Shown here piece by piece: positions 18,181 through 25,919 of a stretch of 33,625 bases of DNA. Position 1 is the first letter of the stretch. Each line of letters begins with the position of its first letter. The notes below the pieces were generated by a model that ran no database searches, was not told the DNA's origin, and worked only from the letters and a program-made list of their open reading frames with translations. The stretch covers positions 1 to 33,625 of the forward strand of contig CAZBZK010000011.1 in NCBI GenBank assembly GCA_964496365.1, written 5' to 3'. The DNA is from AB-629-J13 sp964496365 (GTDB lineage: Bacteria; Fidelibacterota; Marinisomatia; Marinisomatales; AB-629-J13). The position numbers and the translations under genes are program-made.

Positions 18181-18186
18181 TAGAAT

Positions 18187-21100
18187 ATGAACCTACTTAA
18201 GCAGTCTGTTTTATTTACCTTGACTTCATTCGTGTTGGTTGCTTCCGTTTTTGCGGGATCTGAAAACCAAAATTCGATGAATGGGATGAATAAAAGTGCT
18301 CAAATACAATTGGATTCCGAAAAAGGAATAAATGTTAAAAAAATGCCTTTGAAAGAAGATGGCATTATCATGTCTCAACGGGAGTGGAAAGCGATGCAGC
18401 CACGTGTCGATAGACCACAAGTTGAAACGCTGAATAGAGTAACCACCGTTCCCAATACTCGGGATGAACTTCTTTTCGAAAGTTTCGAAACTGCAGTACC
18501 ACCGGATGGATGGACACTTGTAGATCACAATGGAGGCGGATATGGTTGGGAACAAAATGCTACCCAGGCAAGCGATGGATCTTTTTCTGCTTATTGCAAT
18601 GACTATAGCGGTGATCAGGCTACTGAATTAGTATCGCCAAGTATTGATTTAAGCGGATTTTCCAGTGCTTCTTTAACATTTTGGCAATATCAAAATTGGG
18701 GAAGTTATTATAATTATCATGATATTACCGTCTATCTTGGTGGTGTGGCTTATGCAGCTACAGAGCTCGGAGCAGGCACTGAAGATACATGGGAAGAAGT
18801 AGTTTTTGATTTGTCTGAATTTGTAGACGAGTCTAATTTGCAAATTGGATTTAATTATAGTGGTAATTGGGCGGATCAATGGTGGATTGATGGTGTTACC
18901 ATTTCCGGTTCTGCTGAAACCGTAACTTATGGTTGTACCGATGAAACTGCTTGTAATTATGATGAAACAGCAACAGATGATGATGGAAGCTGTACTTATG
19001 CAGAAAATGGATTTGACTGCGAAGGAAATTGTGAGTTCAACGCTCTTGGGATTACCATGAATGATTCTTATGGAGATGGCTGGAGCGGAAATATTTTAAC
19101 GGTAGGTGACTACTCTTATACATTAGAATCCGGCAACACAGGAGAATCCGGTGCTTGTCTTGAAGACGGTTTATATATGGTTACCTGCGATGGTGGAACA
19201 TGGCAGAGTGAGGTTTCTTGGGTGATTTCAGATGCCAATGGTGATACGCTATTGGCTGATGGTGCACCCTATTCCGGGTCCTTAACCCTTGGTGAAGCAG
19301 AAGATGTCCCTGGTTGCATGGATGAAACTGCTTGCAATTATGATGAAACTGCAACTGTAGATGATGGTAGTTGTACGTATCCGGATTACGGATTTGACTG
19401 CGATGGAAATTGTGATGCCAATCTCCTTGAGGTTTCTATGTATGATTCTTGGGGAGATGGTTGGAATGGTAATATTTTAACCATTGGCGACTTTCAATAT
19501 ACGCTGGCTGAAGGAGATACCGCTGAAGCGGGAGCTTGCCTCAGTGATGGTTTATATAACGTAACGTGTGATGGCGGATCATTTCAATACGAAGTCTCTT
19601 GGGAGATTGCAACTGAAGATGGCACAGTTCTTTTAGATGGTGGTGCTCCCTATAGTGGTATGTTAACGGTGGGTGAAACAGCAGATGTTCCCGGATGCAT
19701 GGATGAAACAGCCGCAAATTACAACCCGGAAGCTACCATTGATGACGGAAGTTGTGTGTGGTCTGGCGATGTGTGCGAATATCCATTGCAAGCCGTGGCA
19801 GGGTCCAATGAAGCCACGGGTGCAGACCAATGGTTTGCCTATACAGCTACATTGACTGGAACTATAACTGTGTCTTCAGCAGGATCAGGGACCGATACAA
19901 AAGTATGGGCTTATTCAGATTGTGAAACTGCATTAGGTGTGGATGACGATGGTCTAGGATTTCCTCCTGGAGAATCTGAACTTACGTTTGATGTTACTTC
20001 AGGAACGGATTACCATATTATGTGGGATGACCAATGGGGACCCGATCCGTTTACATGGACATTATCTGAAGAAGAATATGCAACGGCTCCCAATTTAACT
20101 GCAACGGGGATTCCCGGTGCGGTTCAATTAGCTTGGGATGATGTTCCAACACGACATTCAGCAGAGCACAGTGGCCCTGCTGTCAGTCTTTTTACAAATT
20201 TAGACCCAACTATCTCAGCTCAAAAAAGAGCATTGTTGCCGCAAAATGACCACTCCTTTTTAAATCCTGGTCATGAATCCGGTGTGCGTTCCACAGATGT
20301 GGTAATCGTATGTGACGGTGGTGCATGGCAGGGAGAAGTGTCTTGGGAAATCTTTAATGCAGATGGTGATACCGTTGCTGCTGGTGGTGCTCCTGATACT
20401 GTTGAAGCCTCATTGGATGACGGTGTATATATGGTTTATGCTCACGATTCTTATGGTGACGGCTGGAATGGAAATGTTTTATCCGTAACCGGAACAGATG
20501 GCAATGTGTATTTATCTTACACGCTTGATTCAGGACTCGAAGGGGAAGCCTCATTTACTATCAGTTCCACAGCCGTTTATGGGTGTACGGATAATACAGC
20601 CACAAATTACGGTCAAAACTGTGCAGGTGAAGATGTAGGCACACCGACGATTGATGACGGATGCTGTGTGTATCCACCCCCGGCTAATGACGATTGCGAA
20701 GATGCGGAATCTGTAACCGGTCCTTACCCTGCAGATATTAGTGGAACCACTGTGGATGCTACCATTAGCTATCCCGGAGTGTTAGACTTTGTAGATGTTT
20801 GGTACGCTGTGGACCTTCCACACGATTTTAATAGTGTCACGTTGTCCTTGTGCAACTCTCCACAAGCTATTGGAAATACATTAGTGGTTGCTTACACCAG
20901 TTGTGATGATGCATCTGTTAATAATTCCATCAGTTATAATACACTAGCATGGTATGAATGTGAGAATATATCTTATGCCCCAACCTTAAACTGGACTATT
21001 CCTGGTCCTGGAACGGCTTATATTCCTGTGTACACTGGTGGTCCTATGGATTTTGCAGGTACCGTTGATGTTCAGGAAATTTATGTTCCTACGTTTAACC

Positions 21101-24100
21101 TGTATCGTGGTGGAGAATCTCTTGCCTCCGGTATAGCTGGAAATGATTACACAGACGAAGATGTGACCGGTGGAATGGAATATTGCTACACAGTGGAACA
21201 AAATTTACCGGATGGTTCCGTTTCCGGAATGTCCGATGAAGCCTGTGCCACACCCGATGCTGAAATCACTGAAGGTGAAACTTTGGCAGATGCCATCATG
21301 ATTGATGCATTGCCTTATGTAACTACCAATAATTCATCCTTCTATGTGAATGACTATGATGAGTCATGTCCTTACACAGGCAGTACAGCACCGGATGTGG
21401 TTTATAGTTATTCACCTATGGCGGATATGCTGGTAGATGTCAGTCTTTGCGGTGCATCAACAGACTACGATTCGAAATTGTACATTTATGAAAATGATAC
21501 ATCCATGGTGGCAGGCTGTAATGATGATGCATGCTCTACTGACTCTTATCCCAGTCCTTATGTTAGTGACCTTTCTGCAGTAACCATGACCGCAGGTAAT
21601 ACTTATTATATTGTGGTGGATGGTTATAGTTCTTTCTCAGGTAACTTTGAGTTAAGTGTGGCTGAATGGGTTGAGCCTCCATGTGAAGATGATGCGTTTG
21701 AAGATGACGACACAAAAGATCAAGCTGTGGATCATGGCGGTGATGGAACCTGGGACTATGCCCTTTGTTTTGCTGACAATGCAGGTGGACTTGGTCAGCC
21801 CAGTGGATCAGCCGCAGTGGACTGGAGTGTTGTGAATTTGTCTCCATTGACAACGTTAACTGCTATAACCCACGGAACCGGTGATGCCGGTAACGATATT
21901 GATTTATTTATCGAAGCCTATGATGGTGACGGTGTCTGTGCCTGGGGCGGAGGCGATGATTTAGCCGGAAGTGGAAACTTGGATTCAGAAGAAATGGCAA
22001 GCTATTCCAATTTGTCAGATTCTGATATGATGGTNNNNNNNNNNNNNNNNNNNNNNNNNNNNNNNNNNNNNNNNNNNNNNNNNNNNNNNNNNNNNNNNNN
22101 NNNNNNNNNNNNNNNNNNNNNNNNNNNNNNNNNNCTTCTGGAAAAACGGATGAACATGCCTCCTATTCAAATTCCAAACAGAATTGAGGTGGGAAGAACG
22201 GAAGACTTCACGCTTGTGATGACCGATTCTTGGGGCGACGGCTGGGATGGTGCTTATATGGATGTATCTGTGAATGGTACAGTCGTTCATAGTGCTATCA
22301 CAGTTGATACTGATGAAGCAACATTCACAATTGCTGTTGATAATGGTGACCTTGTTGAAACTGCTTATACATCTGGTAGTTATGAGAATGAACACAGTTA
22401 TGCGTTTTATGATCAAAATGGAACTTTCGTGGCTGGAGACGGGCCTTACCCAAGTGCTGGTATTAATTTCACAGTTGTAATCACCAGTGACATTCCCGGC
22501 TGTATGGATGAAACGGCTTGTAATTACAACCCAGAAGCAACCGCAGATGACGGAAGTTGTGAATATCCGGAAGAAGGAATGGACTGTGAAGGAAACTGCA
22601 CCGATCCCGCATTATCCACGGTGGTATTTGACTTAATGGATTCATACGGTGACGGATGGAATGGTAATGCCTTGATTTTTGGTGGAGATGTTATGACCAT
22701 TGATATTGGATCTGAAGCATCATTCACCTATTGTCTTGATGATGGAGATTATGATTATCAGTATGATGGATCAGGGTCTTGGCATAGTGAAAACTCATGG
22801 ACGGTTTCCAATGAAGATGGTGTATTAAGTAGCGGAATCGGCGCACCCGGAGTATTTGACTATTCCTTTACCGTAGGTGGCGAAGCCATGGAAGGACCGG
22901 ACTTAACCGCATTAATGCCCACGCATTTTGAGCATGAAACCTATGGTTGGGTTGTGGGTCTTCCTATTGCTAATATTGGTGATATGGATGCACCTCCAGG
23001 ATTTCATGAATTGTTTCATAATGACATTGACTTAGGATATTTTGGTGGAGATCCAGTTGCAGCTGGCGATACCATAACCTATATGTTTTATGATACATTT
23101 ATGGGACAAGGTGATAACGCTATTTACCATATAGCCGATTTTTATGAAGAGGTTGATGAATCAGATGAAACCAACAATACGTCACCGGTTTATGAAGAGT
23201 ATATTGAAATTACTTGTGCTGATGATAATTTTGAAGAAAATGATTCGTCCACTAATTCCGCAGCTATAGAACCAGGTACATATGAATTGGTTCATTGTTC
23301 TGCTGATGCAGACTGGTTTGAAATCACCATTAATAATGGACAATCACTGAACTTGACGGTTACAGAAGGTGAAGTGGATACATCAGGACTCATGGATGTA
23401 GGTATTTGGGTATTTGAGATTGATCCTCAATACACTCAAGTTTACAGTCCTAATTTGACTTCACACGATGTTTCATGGTCAAATGTTACAGATCAACCCC
23501 TGGTGGTCAATTTTGCAGTGGGCGATTTTTGGGTCGGTGGTTTTGAAGGATCCTATACCATGACTGTTGAAGTAACCGATTTTGAGCAGTTAACTTATTC
23601 CGTTTATCGGGATGGCGGTGTTATTGCAAGCGATTTGCTCTTAACCGGTTATCTTGATGCAGGTGTTGATGTTGGAGATCATACTTATTCTGTGACTGCA
23701 AATTACGGCGGTGCAGAAGGATCTCATTCCAATGAAGTTACTGTAACCATTCAAGCTCCTCCGGATCCTCCTCCAGCAGCCACGAATCTCACAGCAGAAA
23801 GTGCCTGTGTAGGCGAAGAAGGTTATCCGGGGATCCAATGGTCTTGGAGTCATGAAGATTATACCTTAATCACCGACTGTGCAGGCAATGAAGTACCAGA
23901 AGGATACGTTAGTTACATTGGTGATGGATGGTGTGATGATGGAACTTGGGGTGTTGACTTCAATTGCGAAGCATGGAACTATGATGATGGTGATTGTGAC
24001 TCCGGCGGTGGTGAATTTGATTGTACCAATGCTGCGTTCCCCGGTTGGGTTGGCGATGGCTGGTGTGATTCTGCCAATAATTCCGATCCCTGCTGGGATG

Positions 24101-25668
24101 GCGGAGATTGTTGTGAAGGATCATGCGATGACGGAGGTGCGGATGCATACAGTTGCGATGAATGCGATCAAGATGGTGATGGTGAAGGATGTGGTTCCGG
24201 GCAGTCAGATACAGATGGTGACGGAATGTGGGATGGATGTTGTGATCCTGGATACGGTGGAAGCTGTGATGAATTGGTTGCCGGTGAAAGTTCAGATGAA
24301 ACCTATGATGCTAAATTAGCCCTCTTAGGACCTGGCATTCACGGAAGAGTAATCAATAATCTATACGATTTAGGTGTTCAGCGGATGCCCAGAGACAATA
24401 ATCTCAGATATGAATACGTAATCTTTGATCTGGTTGTGAATTATGGTGGAACCTATTATCCTTTCCAAACTTTTTGGAATACGGTTACTGTAAACTTCTG
24501 GACGGAAGGTGAAGAAGCCTGTGCAGTGGTACATGCCATAAGCGATGAAGGTGTTAATTCCGAAGCATCCAATGAAGCTTGCGGAACAGCCAGTTGTTCT
24601 TCAGAAACGGATGTTGCTGTTGACCATTCCGGCGGTTGGAATATGCTTAGTCTCGCTGTGGGAACCGATATGGACGGCGTAGATGATGTTTTCGCTGGTG
24701 CTGTGGCTGTATATGGATATCCTTATTCTGAAACCGTAACCAATGTCGAAAACGGAGCAGGCTACTGGGTTCGTTATGAATCTGCCGGATCAAGCACTCA
24801 AACTGGTGCTCCAGTTGAAGAGCTGTTAGTTGGTGTGAGTGAAGGATGGAACTTGGTTGGTTCCATATCTGAAGATGCTGGTATCGGCGATTCGGATGGA
24901 ATTGTAGTTGCCTTGTATGGTTATCCATATTCTGAAGAAGTTACAGCAATCGAGCCGGGAAGCGGATACTGGGTAAGAACCAGCGCAGACGGATCCATTA
25001 ATTTAGATTCGGGAGCAGGAATGCCCAGATTGGTTTCAGAAATTGACGCAAATACCTTAACCTTCAACGGAATGAAATTGCATTTTGGAATTGAAGTGAC
25101 AGATGAATTGGCATTGAGCCATAGTCTTCCACCTAAGCCACCTGCAGGGTCATTTGATGTTCGTTTTGCTGGAGATTCTAAAATTGCTGAATCTTCGGGA
25201 TCCATCGAAGTGATGAATTCCAGTAACGAATTGGTGATTGACTACACCATCGTTCATGAAGCAGGCGATCGTATGCAATGGGTATTGTCAACAGACGCCG
25301 GTGATGAAATGATTCTGGAAGGAAACGGTTCTCTATCTCTTCCGGGAGATGTAACTGGATTGTCCTTGAACAGAGTGCCGGAAATTCCTGAACAGTTTGC
25401 TCTGATTCAAAACTTCCCGAATCCGTTTAATCCAGTGACCAATATCAGTTATCAACTTCCTGAAGCATCTGAAGTAACCGTATCGGTTTACAACATGATG
25501 GGACAGAAAATAGCTGAATTGGTATCAGGTCATGTACCTGCTGGTTATCACAGTGTGGTCTGGGATAGCCGAAATCTTCAAGGTGAGGCGGTTTCTAGTG
25601 GTGTGTATCTATATACCATTACTGCTGGTGATTTTTATGCCATGAAGAAGATGGTATTGATGAAATAG
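18187..25668 (+). CDS. Giant modular secreted protein 1 with T9SS sorting domain (contains assembly gap)
   Basis: About 2,493 codons including a 100-N gap. Order of parts: signal peptide (1-23, ending SVFA); linker; cleaved-adhesin/choice-of-anchor-J-like domain (about 93-240, FESFETAVPPDGWTLVDHNG); three GC(T/M)D Cys units alternating with two DS(Y/W)GDGW modules (249-525); a CEYPL...DQWFAYT beta-sandwich; a fibronectin-III domain split by a 313-residue insert (634-1023); PPC-like domains; the gap (1283-1316); two more DSxGDGW modules; a CARDB-like domain (about 1570-1676); a PPC-like domain; fibronectin-III; two LNR-like repeats and Asp-rich DxDGDG strings (about 1897-2018); paired GWN...GYWVR modules; and the T9SS type A C-terminal domain (2400-2493). 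The protein is strongly acidic with few lysines outside linkers. No catalytic motif was seen. A surface-attached or released adhesin or scaffold is inferred. Giant gene 2 is a paralog. Confidence 0.9.
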   Translation: MNLLKQSVLFTLTSFVLVASVFAGSENQNSMNGMNKSAQIQLDSEKGINVKKMPLKEDGIIMSQREWKAMQPRVDRPQVETLNRVTTVPNTRDELLFESFETAVPPDGWTLVDHNGGGYGWEQNATQASDGSFSAYCNDYSGDQATELVSPSIDLSGFSSASLTFWQYQNWGSYYNYHDITVYLGGVAYAATELGAGTEDTWEEVVFDLSEFVDESNLQIGFNYSGNWADQWWIDGVTISGSAETVTYGCTDETACNYDETATDDDGSCTYAENGFDCEGNCEFNALGITMNDSYGDGWSGNILTVGDYSYTLESGNTGESGACLEDGLYMVTCDGGTWQSEVSWVISDANGDTLLADGAPYSGSLTLGEAEDVPGCMDETACNYDETATVDDGSCTYPDYGFDCDGNCDANLLEVSMYDSWGDGWNGNILTIGDFQYTLAEGDTAEAGACLSDGLYNVTCDGGSFQYEVSWEIATEDGTVLLDGGAPYSGMLTVGETADVPGCMDETAANYNPEATIDDGSCVWSGDVCEYPLQAVAGSNEATGADQWFAYTATLTGTITVSSAGSGTDTKVWAYSDCETALGVDDDGLGFPPGESELTFDVTSGTDYHIMWDDQWGPDPFTWTLSEEEYATAPNLTATGIPGAVQLAWDDVPTRHSAEHSGPAVSLFTNLDPTISAQKRALLPQNDHSFLNPGHESGVRSTDVVIVCDGGAWQGEVSWEIFNADGDTVAAGGAPDTVEASLDDGVYMVYAHDSYGDGWNGNVLSVTGTDGNVYLSYTLDSGLEGEASFTISSTAVYGCTDNTATNYGQNCAGEDVGTPTIDDGCCVYPPPANDDCEDAESVTGPYPADISGTTVDATISYPGVLDFVDVWYAVDLPHDFNSVTLSLCNSPQAIGNTLVVAYTSCDDASVNNSISYNTLAWYECENISYAPTLNWTIPGPGTAYIPVYTGGPMDFAGTVDVQEIYVPTFNLYRGGESLASGIAGNDYTDEDVTGGMEYCYTVEQNLPDGSVSGMSDEACATPDAEITEGETLADAIMIDALPYVTTNNSSFYVNDYDESCPYTGSTAPDVVYSYSPMADMLVDVSLCGASTDYDSKLYIYENDTSMVAGCNDDACSTDSYPSPYVSDLSAVTMTAGNTYYIVVDGYSSFSGNFELSVAEWVEPPCEDDAFEDDDTKDQAVDHGGDGTWDYALCFADNAGGLGQPSGSAAVDWSVVNLSPLTTLTAITHGTGDAGNDIDLFIEAYDGDGVCAWGGGDDLAGSGNLDSEEMASYSNLSDSDMMXXXXXXXXXXXXXXXXXXXXXXXXXXXXXXXXXXLLEKRMNMPPIQIPNRIEVGRTEDFTLVMTDSWGDGWDGAYMDVSVNGTVVHSAITVDTDEATFTIAVDNGDLVETAYTSGSYENEHSYAFYDQNGTFVAGDGPYPSAGINFTVVITSDIPGCMDETACNYNPEATADDGSCEYPEEGMDCEGNCTDPALSTVVFDLMDSYGDGWNGNALIFGGDVMTIDIGSEASFTYCLDDGDYDYQYDGSGSWHSENSWTVSNEDGVLSSGIGAPGVFDYSFTVGGEAMEGPDLTALMPTHFEHETYGWVVGLPIANIGDMDAPPGFHELFHNDIDLGYFGGDPVAAGDTITYMFYDTFMGQGDNAIYHIADFYEEVDESDETNNTSPVYEEYIEITCADDNFEENDSSTNSAAIEPGTYELVHCSADADWFEITINNGQSLNLTVTEGEVDTSGLMDVGIWVFEIDPQYTQVYSPNLTSHDVSWSNVTDQPLVVNFAVGDFWVGGFEGSYTMTVEVTDFEQLTYSVYRDGGVIASDLLLTGYLDAGVDVGDHTYSVTANYGGAEGSHSNEVTVTIQAPPDPPPAATNLTAESACVGEEGYPGIQWSWSHEDYTLITDCAGNEVPEGYVSYIGDGWCDDGTWGVDFNCEAWNYDDGDCDSGGGEFDCTNAAFPGWVGDGWCDSANNSDPCWDGGDCCEGSCDDGGADAYSCDECDQDGDGEGCGSGQSDTDGDGMWDGCCDPGYGGSCDELVAGESSDETYDAKLALLGPGIHGRVINNLYDLGVQRMPRDNNLRYEYVIFDLVVNYGGTYYPFQTFWNTVTVNFWTEGEEACAVVHAISDEGVNSEASNEACGTASCSSETDVAVDHSGGWNMLSLAVGTDMDGVDDVFAGAVAVYGYPYSETVTNVENGAGYWVRYESAGSSTQTGAPVEELLVGVSEGWNLVGSISEDAGIGDSDGIVVALYGYPYSEEVTAIEPGSGYWVRTSADGSINLDSGAGMPRLVSEIDANTLTFNGMKLHFGIEVTDELALSHSLPPKPPAGSFDVRFAGDSKIAESSGSIEVMNSSNELVIDYTIVHEAGDRMQWVLSTDAGDEMILEGNGSLSLPGDVTGLSLNRVPEIPEQFALIQNFPNPFNPVTNISYQLPEASEVTVSVYNMMGQKIAELVSGHVPAGYHSVVWDSRNLQGEAVSSGVYLYTITAGDFYAMKKMVLMK
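18463..18906 (+). other. Cleaved-adhesin / choice-of-anchor J-like domain
   Basis: Residues about 93-240 of giant protein 1 run FESFETAVPPDGWTLVDHNG ... SPSIDLSGFSSASLTFWQ ... WADQWWIDGVTISG. This is the jelly-roll pattern of the gingipain-type cleaved adhesin domain, common in T9SS cargo proteins. Giant protein 2 has no such domain at its N-terminus. Confidence 0.7.
18931..19758 (+). repeat. In-frame tandem module repeat, 381-bp period
   Basis: GC(T/M)DETA units start at 18931, 19312 and 19693, and DS(Y/W)GDGW modules at 19063 and 19444; every step is exactly 381 bp (127 codons). Each period encodes a Cys-containing Asp-rich unit (DDGSCTY...DCxGNC), then a beta-rich module with NILTxGDxxYTLxxGxT, CDGGxxxxEVSW and GAPYSG. 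Copies differ by many substitutions, so this is an old or diversified repeat. Confidence 0.85.
20086..21255 (+). other. Fibronectin-III domain split by a 313-residue cassette (protein 1)
   Basis: The N-terminal half APNLTATGIPGAVQLAWDDV (20086-20148) breaks off after its tryptophan strand. The matching C-terminal half PTFNLYRGGESLASGIAG and on to CYTV...SDEACATP resumes at 21088. The insert (20149-21087) holds a basic/polar linker, an EVSWE strand pair, a DSYGDGWNGN module, a GCTDNTATNY unit and a beta-sandwich (NDDCEDAESV...). The two halves together make one ordinary fibronectin-III domain. Confidence 0.65.
22035..22134. other. Assembly gap (100 N) in giant gene 1
   Basis: Exactly 100 N, the usual placeholder for a gap of unknown size. 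The preceding domain (LAGSGNLDSEEMASYSNLSD) stops before its expected end when compared with the same domain in giant gene 2. The gap is followed by the tail of a basic linker and then a DSWGDGWDG module. The frame is open on both sides only if the true gap length is 3n+1. Confidence 0.97.
23875..24111 (+). repeat. Two LNR (Lin-12/Notch)-like repeats
   Basis: Two adjacent Cys/Asp motifs occur in giant protein 1: YIGDGWCDDGTWGVDFNCEA with NYDDGDC, then WVGDGWCDSANNSDPCWDGG with DC. Spacing of C, GDGWCD, C and DGGDC fits the calcium-binding LNR consensus. A third string (DQDGDGEGC...DTDGDGMWDGC, 24166-24240) looks like thrombospondin type 3-style calcium loops. Absent from giant protein 2. Confidence 0.65.
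24634..25020 (+). repeat. Paired GWN...GYWVR modules (protein 1)
   Basis: Two related segments, GWNMLSLAVGT...YGYPYSETVT...GYWVRYESAG and GWNLVGSISED...YGYPYSEEVT...GYWVRTSADG, follow each other directly before the C-terminal region. The same pair occurs in giant protein 2 at about 32409-32800. Confidence 0.8.
25384..25665 (+). other. T9SS type A sorting domain (protein 1 C-terminus)
   Basis: Residues 2400-2493 contain NFPNPFNPVTNISYQLPEAS, VSVYNMMGQKIAELV, AGYHSVVWDSRN, SGVYLYTITAGDF and end MKKMVLMK. This is the C-terminal signal that sends cargo through the type IX (Por) secretion system across the outer membrane, after which it is usually cleaved and the protein anchored or released. Confidence 0.92.
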
Positions 25669-25687
25669 ACTAAATACGAATGATTGG

Positions 25688-25715
25688 TATGGGGGCGGTG
25701 AAAACTGCCCCCATA
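25688..25715 (+). terminator. GAAA-capped hairpin after giant gene 1
   Basis: A 12-bp stem, TATGGGGGCGGT with ACTGCCCCCATA (one G-T pair), is closed by a GAAA tetraloop, 19 bases after the stop codon. The stem is very stable and well placed for a terminator, but no T-tract follows (CTCTATTGG). It may therefore act as a Rho-assisted terminator or a 3'-end protector. Confidence 0.65.
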
Positions 25716-25871
25716 CTCTATTGGAGGTGTGGAATGGGAATGGTATTGAAAATTTGAGCTGAAATTGTGTGGTGCTTGAGTTAGAGAAATGATACCGAAA
25801 AGATTTTTACAGTTGATGAAAACAAAAGGAATAAATTTTGAAAATAGTTGGAAGATTTATCCACATATTAA

Positions 25872-25895
25872 CCGAATTGCTGTACGCAATTTCGG
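25872..25895 (+). other. Hairpin just upstream of giant gene 2 start
   Basis: CCGAATTGC (25872-25880) pairs with GCAATTTCGG (25886-25895), nine pairs with one bulged T, around a TGTAC loop. It ends 24 bases before the ATG at 25920. No Shine-Dalgarno sequence is visible between hairpin and start. It could control translation initiation. Confidence 0.45.
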
Positions 25896-25919
25896 ATAAC
25901 CAAAACGGACACCTATCCT

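Larger units (their letters stand above)
17763..18186. promoter_or_regulatory. Divergent intergenic region between cbs-like gene and giant gene 1
   Basis: These 424 bp hold no convincing gene. The part nearest the cbs-like gene is very AT-rich and should contain its promoter (a TATACT on the minus strand at 17838-17843 is a weak -10 candidate). On the plus strand, a weak promoter candidate is TTGTAT (17919-17924) with TATACA (17940-17945) at a 15-bp spacing. It would leave a leader of about 235 nt before giant gene 1. The leader contains an 8-bp hairpin, CGCCCTTT/AAAGGGTG (17993-18000 with 18011-18018), and a GC-richer stretch at 18071-18112 that can close CAAC/GTTG ends. AAGGAG at 18175-18180 is the Shine-Dalgarno sequence. 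No known riboswitch consensus was recognised. Confidence 0.5.

Noticed and set aside
18931..19758. Regularly spaced repeats as a possible CRISPR or DNA-level satellite
   Set aside because: Repeats are in-frame, protein-coding, diverged at synonymous sites and 381 bp long, so they are protein modules.
22035..22134. Poly-X stretch as a real low-complexity protein segment
   Set aside because: It is 100 N, an assembly placeholder. The same applies to 27155-27254.
24166..24240. Canonical EF-hand calcium sites in the DxDGDG strings
   Set aside because: The loops lack the flanking helices and the glutamate at position 12. They look more like thrombospondin type 3-style repeats.
23879..24319. 146-codon open frame overlapping giant gene 1 in another forward frame
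   Set aside because: It lies in the GAT/GGT/TGT-rich LNR region, where Asp-Gly-Cys codons read one base off give Met/Val/Leu-rich nonsense. No start signal or domain is seen, and the giant frame is clearly coding.
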